DNA of 39,343 nucleotides from DATDAH01 sp036525535. GTDB taxonomy: Bacteria; Actinomycetota; Acidimicrobiia; Acidimicrobiales; DATDAH01. How positions within the stretch are numbered: position 1 is the stretch's first letter; each line of letters starts with the position of its first letter. Under the pieces are notes generated by a model. That model was not told where the DNA came from and made no database searches. It saw only the letters and a program-made list of their open reading frames with translations. Both the position numbers and the translations under genes were made by a program. The DNA is taken from positions 1 to 39,343 of the forward strand of contig DATDAH010000023.1 in assembly GCA_036525535.1 (NCBI GenBank), in the 5' to 3' direction. Shown one piece after another: positions 16,304-23,786 of the stretch.

Positions 16304-18187
16304 TCAGGGGGCGGGGGCCACCACGTCCTGCTCGTCACTGCGGACCAAGGTGCGGTAGAGGTCGGCGTAGAGGCCGCCCTCGGCCAACAGGCTCACGTGG
16401 GTGCCCTGCTCCACGATCCTGCCCTCGTCCAGGACCAGGATCTGGTCGGCGGCGATGATCGTCGAGAGGCGGTGGGCGATCACCACCGAGGTCCGGCCTT
16501 CCAGGGCCGTGTCGAGGGCGGCCTGGACGGCGGCCTCGTTCTCGGAGTCGAGATGGCTGGTGGCCTCGTCCAGGATGACGATGCAGGGGTCCTTCAGCAG
16601 CATTCGGGCAATGGCCAATCGCTGCTTCTCGCCTCCGGAGAGCCGGTAGCCCCGTTCGCCGACGAGGGTGTCGAGACCGTTGGGGAGGGCGGTGATGACG
16701 TCCCAGATGCGGGCCGCCCGACAGGCGGCTGCCAGCTCGGCGTCGGTGGCCTGAGGTCGGGCGTAGAGCAGGTTGGACCGGACCGTCTCGTGGAAGAGGT
16801 GGGGGTCCTGGGTCACCACCCCGATGGCCGAGCGCAGCGACCGCTGGGTCAGGTCCCGGACATCGTTGCCGTCGACCCGAAGGGCACCCGTGGTGACGTC
16901 GTAGAGCCGGGGGACGAGCGAGGCCACCGTGGACTTCCCGGCGCCGGACGGCCCGACGAGGGCGGTCATCGTCCCGGCGTCCATGGAGGCCGACACCCCC
17001 TTGAGCACCGGGCGTCCGTCGGCGTCGTCGGGCAGGGCCCCCGGGGTCTCCAGTGACGCCACCGACGCCTCGGTGCCGGTGGGGTAGGTGAACCACACGT
17101 CGTCCAGTTCGATTCGGCCGGAAGGGTCGACCAGGTCGACGGCTCCGGCCCGGTCCTGGATGGGGTTGGGCGTGTCCAGCACCTCGAAGACCCGGTCGAA
17201 GGACACGAAGGCGGTCATGAGGTCGACCCGGGCGTTGGTCAGGCTGGTCAGCGGCGTGTAGATCCGGGTCACGAGCAGGCCCAGAGCGATCAGCGTCCCC
17301 AGCTCCAGCGCGTCGGAGATCACGAGCAGGCTCCCGAACCAGTAGATGAGCGCGGTGCCCACGGCGCCGACCAGGCCGAGGGCGATGAAGAACGTCCGGC
17401 TGTAGACCGCGGTCTTCACCCCGATGTCCCGCACCCGGCCCGCCCGCTCGCCGAACTCGTCAACCTCCTGGTCCTGGCGGCCGAAGAGCTTGACCAGCAT
17501 CGCTCCGGCCACCCCGAACCGCTCGGTCATCGTGGTGTTCATCGAGGCGTTGAGGTCCATCTGCTCCCGGGTCAGGTCCTGCAGGCGACGGCCGACCCGC
17601 TTGGCCGGTACGACGAAGAGCGGGAGGACGATCAGCGAGATGAGGGTCAACCTCCACTCGAGATAGAACATGGCCACGACGGTCGTGGCCACGACCACGA
17701 TGTTGGAGACCACGGCGCCCAACGTGCCCGTGATCGCCCGCTGGGCCCCGATCACGTCGTTGTTCATCCTGCTGACCAGGGCCCCGGTCTGGGTGCGGGT
17801 GAAGAAGCCGAGTGGCATGCGCTGGACGTGGTCGAAGAGCGCGACGCGCAGATCGTAGATCAGTCCCTCGCCGATCTTGGACGACCACAACCGCTCGCCG
17901 AGGGACAGCGCCGCTTCCGCGAGCGCGGCCACGATCATCAGCCCGGCCAGCACGGCGACCGCCGTCCTGTCCTCCTGGGGAATGGCGTCGTCGATGATCC
18001 GCCGGATCAGGAAGGGGGGGACGATGTCGATGATCGCGGCCAACACGATGGTGGCCAGGAACCCTGCCAACATGGGCCGGTAGGCCCGGGCGAACCGCCA
18101 CACCCGCCGGATCAGGCCCTTCTGGACGCGGGCCCCGACGATCGCGCTCGGGTCCGAGCCGAGCGCCATGTGAGGTCCCATCCGCAT
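16304..18187 (-). CDS. ABC exporter, fused membrane and ATPase domains
   Basis: A 627-residue half-transporter of the MsbA/MDR-like type; it should act as a dimer in the inner membrane. The membrane domain (about 35-325) has six hydrophobic segments and the typical RMNNDV and LFGRQDQEVDEF coupling-region sequences. The ATPase domain contains GPSGAGKS (Walker A, 412-419), VTQDP (Q loop, 458-462), LSGGEKQR (signature, 516-523), VILDEATS (Walker B, 537-544) and AHRLS (571-575). A short insertion at about 370-392 (ASVASLETPGALPDDADG) lies just before the Walker A strand. The substrate is not predictable. It ends 53 bases before the response regulator GTG; the ATG at 18187 has a TAGCCT box seven bases upstream. 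Possible later starts are M3 and M7. Confidence 0.93.
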   Translation of the reverse strand: MRMGPHMALGSDPSAIVGARVQKGLIRRVWRFARAYRPMLAGFLATIVLAAIIDIVPPFLIRRIIDDAIPQEDRTAVAVLAGLMIVAALAEAALSLGERLWSSKIGEGLIYDLRVALFDHVQRMPLGFFTRTQTGALVSRMNNDVIGAQRAITGTLGAVVSNIVVVATTVVAMFYLEWRLTLISLIVLPLFVVPAKRVGRRLQDLTREQMDLNASMNTTMTERFGVAGAMLVKLFGRQDQEVDEFGERAGRVRDIGVKTAVYSRTFFIALGLVGAVGTALIYWFGSLLVISDALELGTLIALGLLVTRIYTPLTSLTNARVDLMTAFVSFDRVFEVLDTPNPIQDRAGAVDLVDPSGRIELDDVWFTYPTGTEASVASLETPGALPDDADGRPVLKGVSASMDAGTMTALVGPSGAGKSTVASLVPRLYDVTTGALRVDGNDVRDLTQRSLRSAIGVVTQDPHLFHETVRSNLLYARPQATDAELAAACRAARIWDVITALPNGLDTLVGERGYRLSGGEKQRLAIARMLLKDPCIVILDEATSHLDSENEAAVQAALDTALEGRTSVVIAHRLSTIIAADQILVLDEGRIVEQGTHVSLLAEGGLYADLYRTLVRSDEQDVVAPAP

Positions 18188-18194
18188 GCCCCAG

Positions 18195-18200
18195 AGGCTA
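18195..18200 (-). promoter_or_regulatory. -10-like box for the ABC exporter, leaderless type
   Basis: TAGCCT, then seven bases, then the ATG at 18187. No Shine-Dalgarno site lies between them. Confidence 0.5.
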
Positions 18201-18241
18201 CGGGCGCCCTGTCCCGCCTCTACAGGGCCCGACGGTGGGGC

Positions 18242-19579
18242 TCAGCCGAGGTCGTCCTCGCCGTAGTCCTGGCCGAGGTGCGTCAGGGGGGTCTCGTCCA
18301 TCATCCAGCGCAGGGTGTTCTTCAGCTTGGTGAGCTGGATGAACAGGTCGTGCTCCGGATAGAGGCCGGGAGAGACCTGCGGTGACTTGTAGTAGAAGCT
18401 CAGCCACTCCTGGATGCCGCCCAAGCCCGCCCGCTGGGCCAGGTCCATGAAGAGGCAGAGATCCAGGGCCAGCGGCGCGGCCAGGATCGAGTCGCGGCAC
18501 AGGAAGTCGACCTTCATCTGCATCGGGTAGCCCAGCCACCCGAAGAGGTCGATGTTGTCCCAGCCCTCCTTGTTGTCGCCGCGCGGGGGGTAGTAGTTGA
18601 TCCGGACCTTGTGGTACACGTCGCCGTAGAGCTCGGGGAAGCGCTCGGGCTCGAGCACGTCCTCCAACACACCGAGCTTCGACTGCTCCTTGGTCTTGAA
18701 GTTCTCCGGGTCGTCGAGGACCTCGCCGTCCCGGTTGCCGAGGATGTTGGTCGAGTACCACCCGCTGAGGCCGAGCATGCGGGCCTTCAGCATGGGGGCC
18801 AGGACCGTCTTCAGGAGGGTCTGGCCCGTCTTGAAGTCCTTGCCGGAGATGGGGACGCCGTGCTCTTCGGCGTAGGTGCGCAGGACCGGGGTGTCGACGG
18901 CCAGGTTGGGGGCACCGTTGGCGAAGGGGACGCCCTCCTGGAGGGCGGCGTAGGCGTAGAGCATCGACGGGGCAATCGTCGGGTCCTCGGCGTCGATGGC
19001 GGCCTCGAAGGCGTCCAGGTCGGCGTGGGCGGGGCCGTTCTCGATGAAGATCTCGGTGGAGCCGGCCCAGATCATCACCAGCCGGTCACAGAGGTGCTCG
19101 TCCTTGAAGGCCTGGATGTCGGCCCGGATCTGGTCGAGCATGGCCCGCTTGGAGGTGTCGGTCATGACGTTGGTGCCCTCGAGGCGCTTCACGTAGTTGG
19201 GGTCGAAGGCGGCCGGCATCGGGCGGATGGCGCGGAGCGTTTCGGCGATCCCCTCGAGGTGTCGGCCCTGATCGAGCACGCCGGCCCGGCTGGCGGCGGT
19301 GTAGGCGTCGTCGGGATACGGGTCCCATGCGCCCCACACGATCTGGTCGAGGGAGGCCAGGGGGACGAAGTCCTGGATACGAGGGACGGTGCCGTTGGTG
19401 CGCTTGCCGATGCGGATGGTGCCGAGCTGGGTGAGGGAGCCGACGGGATCGGCTTCGCCCCGCTTGGCCAGCTCCACACCGGCGATGAGGGTGGTGGTGA
19501 CGGCGCCGAGGCCGACACAGAGGATGCCGAGGCTGCCCTCGGCGGGGGCGACGGTGGGCGAGGGCGGTGTCTCGGACAT
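18242..19579 (-). CDS. ino1: myo-Inositol-1-phosphate synthase
   Basis: NAD-dependent conversion of glucose 6-phosphate to 1L-myo-inositol 1-phosphate, the entry to inositol, phosphatidylinositol and mycothiol synthesis. The 445-residue protein has the nucleotide-binding start LGILCVGLGAVTTTLIAGV (about 17-35). Family blocks are GTIRIGKRTNGTVP, GTNVMTDTSKR, PISGKDFKTGQTLLKT (about 242-257) and LSGWYSTNILGNRDGEVL (about 270-287), which carries catalytic lysine and aspartate regions of the family. LFGWLGYPMQMKVDFLCRDS near 345-364 completes the match. It is longer than the mycobacterial form (about 360 residues) and closer to the archaeal/eukaryote-like group. TAGGGT lies seven bases upstream of the ATG; the gene is divergent from a LysR regulator with a LysR-type box between them. 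Confidence 0.93.
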   Translation of the reverse strand: MSETPPSPTVAPAEGSLGILCVGLGAVTTTLIAGVELAKRGEADPVGSLTQLGTIRIGKRTNGTVPRIQDFVPLASLDQIVWGAWDPYPDDAYTAASRAGVLDQGRHLEGIAETLRAIRPMPAAFDPNYVKRLEGTNVMTDTSKRAMLDQIRADIQAFKDEHLCDRLVMIWAGSTEIFIENGPAHADLDAFEAAIDAEDPTIAPSMLYAYAALQEGVPFANGAPNLAVDTPVLRTYAEEHGVPISGKDFKTGQTLLKTVLAPMLKARMLGLSGWYSTNILGNRDGEVLDDPENFKTKEQSKLGVLEDVLEPERFPELYGDVYHKVRINYYPPRGDNKEGWDNIDLFGWLGYPMQMKVDFLCRDSILAAPLALDLCLFMDLAQRAGLGGIQEWLSFYYKSPQVSPGLYPEHDLFIQLTKLKNTLRWMMDETPLTHLGQDYGEDDLG

Positions 19580-19586
19580 GAGGTGG

Positions 19587-19592
19587 ACCCTA
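19587..19592 (-). promoter_or_regulatory. -10-like box for inositol-phosphate synthase
   Basis: TAGGGT, seven bases, then ATG at 19579. It is identical to the boxes before nfo and the LysR gene. Confidence 0.6.
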
Positions 19593-19606
19593 AGCGATGA
19601 CGGATG

Positions 19607-19621
19607 ATCGGCGTTCTCGAT
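19607..19621. promoter_or_regulatory. LysR-type operator between ino1 and the LysR gene
   Basis: ATCGGCGTTCTCGAT contains T-N11-A and also ATC-N9-GAT, with ATCG/CGAT arms, the classical LysR-family recognition form. It is centred in the 72-base divergent region, between the two -10-like boxes. This predicts that the LysR protein regulates itself and ino1. Confidence 0.55.
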
Positions 19622-19639
19622 GAAGGAAGACTGAACAGT

Positions 19640-19645
19640 TAGGGT
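19640..19645 (+). promoter_or_regulatory. -10-like box for the LysR gene
   Basis: TAGGGT followed by six bases and the GTG at 19652. This spacing supports the GTG as a leaderless start. Confidence 0.55.
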
Positions 19646-19651
19646 GTCCGG

Positions 19652-20536
19652 GTGAAGGATGCGCGGCTGGTCCTGCCCAACGTGACGGTGCAGCAGCTGG
19701 AGTACCTGGTGGCCGCGGCCCGGGAGCCGACGTTCGCCCGGGCGGCCGAGGCGGTCGGTGTGTCACCTTCGGCTCTGTCCCAGGGCCTGGCCGAGCTCGA
19801 GCGCCGGGTCGGGGTCACGTTGTTCGCGCCTGCCGGCCGAGGGCGGGTCCTCGCTCCCGAGGCCGTCGAGGTCGTGCGCTACGCCGATCGGGTGCTGGCC
19901 GAGACCGAGGAGCTGGCCCGCTGGGTGGTGGGCCGCCGGACGGGGCGGTCCGGTCCGCTGCGGGTGGGCCTCATCGACGTCGCCGCCGTGGACCACTTCT
20001 CCGAGCCGCTGCGGGCGTTCCGCCGGGAGCGCCCCGAGGTGGAGCTACGCCTGACGGTCGCCCCGTCGGGGGAGGTGCTCGACCGGCTGGCCCGCGGCGC
20101 TCTGGACCTTGCGGTGTGTGTGGCGCCCGAGCCCGACGCCGCATTGGCCGTCCAGCTGCTGCGGGACGAGCCCCTCGCGGTGTACGCGCCGGAAGGGGTG
20201 CGAACAGGGCCGCCAGCGGGCTGGGGACCGTGGGTCACGTTCCCCGCCGGCTCCCGGACGCGGGCGATCATCGCGGCCGCCCTGCGGGAGCGGGGGGCGC
20301 CCTTCGAGGTGGTGGCTGAGTCCCACCAGCCCGAGGTGCTGGCGGAGATGGTGCGCCTCGGCGTGGGCTGGACCGTCCTTCCCGTGATCCAGGCCGAACG
20401 GGGCGCCGACCCCCTGCGCCGCGCGGTCCGAGGGGAGCTGGCGAGGCGCTCGTTGGCTGCCGTCCAACGCGCCGATCGCGCCCCCAGCCCCGCCGCCGAC
20501 GCCCTTGTCGAACTCCTGGCGCGTTCCGGCCCCTGA
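19652..20536 (+). CDS. LysR-family transcriptional regulator
   Basis: A 294-residue regulator. The N-terminal winged helix-turn-helix shows QQLEYLVAAAREPTFARAAE (about 9-28) and VSPSALSQGLAELERRVGVTLF (about 32-53). The effector domain from about 90 starts LRVGLIDVAAVDHFSEPLRAF and is of normal length. The GTG start gives a slightly long N-terminus (KDARLVLPNVT) before the helix-turn-helix; the TAGGGT box six bases upstream supports it. It is divergent from ino1, with a shared operator-like site. The effector is unknown. Downstream the gene ends in an inverted repeat that overlaps its stop. Confidence 0.92.
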   Translation: MKDARLVLPNVTVQQLEYLVAAAREPTFARAAEAVGVSPSALSQGLAELERRVGVTLFAPAGRGRVLAPEAVEVVRYADRVLAETEELARWVVGRRTGRSGPLRVGLIDVAAVDHFSEPLRAFRRERPEVELRLTVAPSGEVLDRLARGALDLAVCVAPEPDAALAVQLLRDEPLAVYAPEGVRTGPPAGWGPWVTFPAGSRTRAIIAAALRERGAPFEVVAESHQPEVLAEMVRLGVGWTVLPVIQAERGADPLRRAVRGELARRSLAAVQRADRAPSPAADALVELLARSGP

Positions 20537-20560
20537 TTCGGTCGTCCCGACCACCGAATC
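20535..20560. terminator. Inverted repeat at the LysR 3' end
   Basis: GATTCGGT and ACCGAATC form a perfect 8-bp stem around a 10-base loop. The left arm overlaps the TGA stop (20534-20536). It lies in the convergent gap before the LLM oxidoreductase gene. No T-rich tail follows in either direction, so it may act with Rho or only protect the 3' end. Confidence 0.45.
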
Positions 20561-20649
20561 ACGTGCCAGGACGAGGGTGCTCTGAGGGCGGCCGTCACCG
20601 AACGCTCGACACCCCTCGACGGGCCCGGGCGTGTAGGTCGGCATCGGTC

Positions 20650-21528
20650 TCAGAGGCGGGCTGCGAACAGCTTCTCGAAGGCCGCCTCGTCGCCCTGGTA
20701 GGGGTCGGTGGGGCGGGGCCAGTGCACGACGACATCGGTGGCACCGACGGCCTCGAAGCGGCCGATGGCGTCCTCGAACTCGCCGACCGAGCCGAGGCCG
20801 CTGTCCAGGTTGAGACCGCTGAGCACGATGCGGTCGAGGGTCGCGGGGTCCCGGCCGACGGCCGCACAGGCAGACTCGAGCGCCTCGATCTGGCCGGCAA
20901 CCGTGGCCACGCCCTCGTCGACCGGCGCAGCACCACCTTCCCGATCCCGCTCGCCGACCGTGACCCAGGCCTGGCCGACCTCGGCCGTGAGGCGCATGCC
21001 CCGGGGGCCGCCCGCGGCGATGGCGAAGGGCAATCGGGGCTGCTGGACGCACCCGGGTGCGGAGCGGGCCTCGTACGCCGAGTACCAACGACCCTCGCGG
21101 GTCGTCACCGCCTGGCGCAGCAGGAGGTCGGTGAGGGACACGAACTCGGTGAACCGATCCGCCCGCTCCTTGGTCGACCAGGGCTCACGGTCGAGCGTGG
21201 TGGCGTCCCAGCCGAAGCCGCCGGCACCGATGCCCAGGGTGAAGCGCCCGGCCGAGAGATCGTCGAGGGTGATGAGCTCTCGGGCGAAGGGCACCGGGTG
21301 ACGGAAGGTGGGGGACGCCACGAGGGTCCCGAGCCGGATCTTGTCGGTCACGACGGCGGCCGCCGCCAAGGTGGGCACCGCCGCGTGCCATGGGCCGTCG
21401 CGCAGGCTCCTCCAGCTCAGGTGGTCATAGGTCCAGGCGTGGTCGAAGCCCAGCTCCTCGGCCCGCCGCCAGAGCCGTCGGGCCTCCGGCCATGAGTGCT
21501 CCGGGAGGATGACCACGCCGACTCGCAC
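20650..21528 (-). CDS. LLM-class (F420/flavin-dependent) oxidoreductase
   Basis: A 292-residue TIM-barrel protein of the luciferase-like superfamily. Family features are the start VRVGVVILPEHSWPEARRLWRRAEELGFDHAWTYDH (given in part: EELGFDHAWTYDH, about 24-36), IRLGTLVASPTFRHP (about 64-78), LDDLSAGRFTLGIGAG (about 88-103) and AAGGPRGMRLTAEVGQAWVT (about 178-197). In Acidimicrobiia and mycobacteria such proteins usually use F420, which I infer here. The GTG at 21528 follows the amidohydrolase stop by four bases, and GGGGAG overlaps that stop, so the genes form an operon. Substrate unknown. Confidence 0.9.
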   Translation of the reverse strand: MRVGVVILPEHSWPEARRLWRRAEELGFDHAWTYDHLSWRSLRDGPWHAAVPTLAAAAVVTDKIRLGTLVASPTFRHPVPFARELITLDDLSAGRFTLGIGAGGFGWDATTLDREPWSTKERADRFTEFVSLTDLLLRQAVTTREGRWYSAYEARSAPGCVQQPRLPFAIAAGGPRGMRLTAEVGQAWVTVGERDREGGAAPVDEGVATVAGQIEALESACAAVGRDPATLDRIVLSGLNLDSGLGSVGEFEDAIGRFEAVGATDVVVHWPRPTDPYQGDEAAFEKLFAARL

Positions 21529-21532
21529 CGGC

Positions 21533-23227
21533 TCAGGCTCCCCGGGCGAACTCGCGCAGGACCCGGCCCGGGCGGGCGCCGGAGTGTTCGCCCTGCTCGG
21601 TCACGACCACGCCGTTGACGAGGGTGGCCCCGTACCCCTCGGCCCGCACGCACAGGCGACCCGCGCCGCCCGGGAAGTCGTTGACATAGGTGGGGTAGCC
21701 GACCTGCAGGCCGGACGGGTCGAACACGTTCACGTCCGCGTAGGCGCCGACCTCGAGGGTGCCGCGATCGACCAGGCCAAGGGTTGCCGCGGCCTTCGCC
21801 GTGAGCCGGTGGACGGCTTCGGGCAAGGCGAGCAGGCCCTCGTCGCGGCACCAGTGGGCCAGGAAGTGGGTGGGGGCGTCCGCATCGCAGATCTGTCCGG
21901 CGTGGGCCCCGGCGTCGCCTGCCCCCGGATAGACGTGGTCGAGCGCCAGCAGGGGCCCGATGGCCGCCCGGTTGCGGTGGAAGAACCAGATGTTGAACAG
22001 CTCGCGGCCCTCGCTCTCGAGCAGCCGGTCGATGATCAGCTCAACCGGATGCACGTCGGCGGCGTCGGCCAGTTCGGCGAGGGACTGCCCGCCTTCGACG
22101 TCGTACCGTGGGGTGTGGCCCTGTCCGAGCGGATGGATGTGCCGGGGGTCGTAGAGCATCCCCTTGCGCCGTCCCTCCTCGACGAGGGTCGCTCGGGTGG
22201 CGTCGTCCCGAAGCGCAGCTAGCCGGGCTTCCATCGTGGGCAAGCCCATGACCTCCCGCCAGCGCCCGCCTTTGACGGGCGGGACCTGGGCCAGGCCCAT
22301 CAGGCTGCCGGAGGGTCGGGTCATCGTGTAGCCCGTGATCCGACCGGCCTCGGCCCGGGTGTCGCTCAGGAACCCGTCCCAGAGCTCGACGGGACCGAGC
22401 CCGGTCGACTCGTCATTGCCCGGACCGATGGCGAACAACACGTCGCCGGTGCGCTCGGCCATGGCTCGGAGGAGCTGGAACTCGTTGCCGGCTCGCGTCT
22501 CGAAGTCCAGAACGGCCTGGAAGATCCCGCCACCGGCCTCGTTCATGCCGTCGGCCAGGGCCAGGTGTTCGGCGTTCGAGGCGTAGGTGCCCGGGACGGC
22601 CCGCCCGTCGGGGACCACGTGGACCAGGATGCGCGAGGTCGAATACCCCACGGCACCACCGGCGATCGACTCGGCGACGATCTCCTGCATCCGAACCAGC
22701 TCGTCCGGCGTCGGCTCCTCGTCGGTCAGGGAGCGCTCGCCCATCACCTGGTGGCGGATGGCGCAGTGGCCGACGAGGCTGACGACGTTGAGCGCCGGGG
22801 ACAGCCGCTGCACCGAGTCGAGGTACTGCGGATGGGTCGTCCAGTCCCAGGGGATCCCCTCGAGGATGGCGTCGCGAGGGATGTCCTCGACGCTTTCCAT
22901 CATCTCGGCCAGAAAGGCCTCGCTCCCGCGGTCGACCGGAGCGAAGGACATGCCGCAGTTGCCGATCATCGCCGTCGTCACGCCGTGCCACGAGCTGGAG
23001 GTCATGAAGGGGTCCCAGCCGACCTGGGCGTCGAAGTGGGTGTGGAGGTCGACGAAGCCGGGCGACACCGTGAGTCCGGTGGCGTCGATCTCCCGCGTCG
23101 CTTCGGCCCCCGTGAGGTCACCGACCACGGTGATGCGGTCGCCGTCGATGGCGACATCCGCCGAGATCGCCTCGCTCCCGGTGCCGTCGAGGACCGCGCC
23201 GCCGCGGATGATCAGGTCGTGAGCCAT
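21533..23227 (-). CDS. N-acyl-D-amino-acid deacylase-type amidohydrolase
   Basis: A 564-residue metal-dependent hydrolase of the amidohydrolase 3/D-aminoacylase group. The N-terminal beta-sandwich piece begins MAHDLIIRGGAVLDGTG, followed by the metal motif GFVDLHTHFDAQ (58-67; H62, H64). Later come GNCGMSFAPV (about 95-104), VGHCAIR (about 160-166) and the catalytic-aspartate region PGAGDAGAHAGQ (about 440-451). The C-terminal sandwich ends with YADVNVFDP and VNGVVV. The frame runs open to 23476, but the ATG at 23227 starts at the conserved N-terminus. Exact substrate (D-amino-acid derivative, hydantoin-like or other amide) cannot be told. It is followed by the LLM oxidoreductase after four bases; a 10-bp inverted repeat lies 25 bases upstream. 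Confidence 0.9.
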   Translation of the reverse strand: MAHDLIIRGGAVLDGTGSEAISADVAIDGDRITVVGDLTGAEATREIDATGLTVSPGFVDLHTHFDAQVGWDPFMTSSSWHGVTTAMIGNCGMSFAPVDRGSEAFLAEMMESVEDIPRDAILEGIPWDWTTHPQYLDSVQRLSPALNVVSLVGHCAIRHQVMGERSLTDEEPTPDELVRMQEIVAESIAGGAVGYSTSRILVHVVPDGRAVPGTYASNAEHLALADGMNEAGGGIFQAVLDFETRAGNEFQLLRAMAERTGDVLFAIGPGNDESTGLGPVELWDGFLSDTRAEAGRITGYTMTRPSGSLMGLAQVPPVKGGRWREVMGLPTMEARLAALRDDATRATLVEEGRRKGMLYDPRHIHPLGQGHTPRYDVEGGQSLAELADAADVHPVELIIDRLLESEGRELFNIWFFHRNRAAIGPLLALDHVYPGAGDAGAHAGQICDADAPTHFLAHWCRDEGLLALPEAVHRLTAKAAATLGLVDRGTLEVGAYADVNVFDPSGLQVGYPTYVNDFPGGAGRLCVRAEGYGATLVNGVVVTEQGEHSGARPGRVLREFARGA

Positions 23228-23252
23228 CCCGCAGTATCCCACCACGCGTACC

Positions 23253-23292
23253 GGCACCGGATTCCGCGGACAGGACGCCGGTATCCGGTGCC
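23253..23292. terminator. 10-bp perfect inverted repeat between CYTH and amidohydrolase genes
   Basis: GGCACCGGAT (23253-23262) and ATCCGGTGCC (23283-23292) are exact reverse complements around a 20-base loop. On the minus strand it lies 35 bases after the CYTH stop and 25 bases before the amidohydrolase ATG. It could terminate the CHAD-CYTH transcript or be an operator for the downstream operon. No T-tract follows. Confidence 0.45.
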
Positions 23293-23327
23293 AGGAACGC
23301 CCGGGGGAGCGGGCAGCGAGTGAAGGA

Positions 23328-23786
23328 TCAGTGAGGCGACTCGCCCGCGGTGGCCAGGTCGGCGTTCGAGTAGCGGGCGTCGTCGGTGACGTCTCGGCCG
23401 AACCACGGCAACGGGACGAAGGCGTCCGGGTCGGCGTTCTCGGGGAACTCGACCTCGACCACCTGCAGGCCCGCATGGGCCGCCGCGTACAGGTCCACCT
23501 CGGCTGTACGGCCGTCGACCAGCGGGACCCGGTGACGGGCCTTCTCGATCCGCCGGCCCTCCGTCAGGGGCCAGAGGTCGTCGAACTGCTCGACGGTGAT
23601 GGTCGTCTCGACTTCGGTGCGGTCCCGCCCGCGACCGCCCTTCACGGTGAGGGTGCACTCATTGTCGGCGCGCCGCACCCGGACCTGCACGTTCCCGTCC
23701 AGGGCGAGGTAGCCCTGGCGGATGGCGACCGCCGGCCCGAGGTCGTCCGGCAACCGGTCGACGAGGAACTTGCGCTCCCGTTCCAT
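23328..23786 (-). CDS. CYTH domain (triphosphate tunnel) protein
   Basis: A 152-residue CYTH/TTM protein. The defining ExExK motif is at the start, MERERKFL (E2, E4, K6). It is followed by alternating basic/acidic tunnel strands: VQVRVRRADNECTLTVKGG (about 33-51), TEVETTI (57-63), IEKARHRV (80-87), EVDLYAA (96-102) and VVEVEFPE (109-116). The family binds triphosphorylated substrates with divalent metal: inorganic tri- or polyphosphate, or ATP. Its ATG overlaps the stop of the CHAD gene by one base (TGATG). CYTH and CHAD domains are often fused or adjacent, and CHAD proteins bind polyphosphate, so I infer a polyphosphate-related role; the reaction is not determined. Confidence 0.92.
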   Translation of the reverse strand: MERERKFLVDRLPDDLGPAVAIRQGYLALDGNVQVRVRRADNECTLTVKGGRGRDRTEVETTITVEQFDDLWPLTEGRRIEKARHRVPLVDGRTAEVDLYAAAHAGLQVVEVEFPENADPDAFVPLPWFGRDVTDDARYSNADLATAGESPH

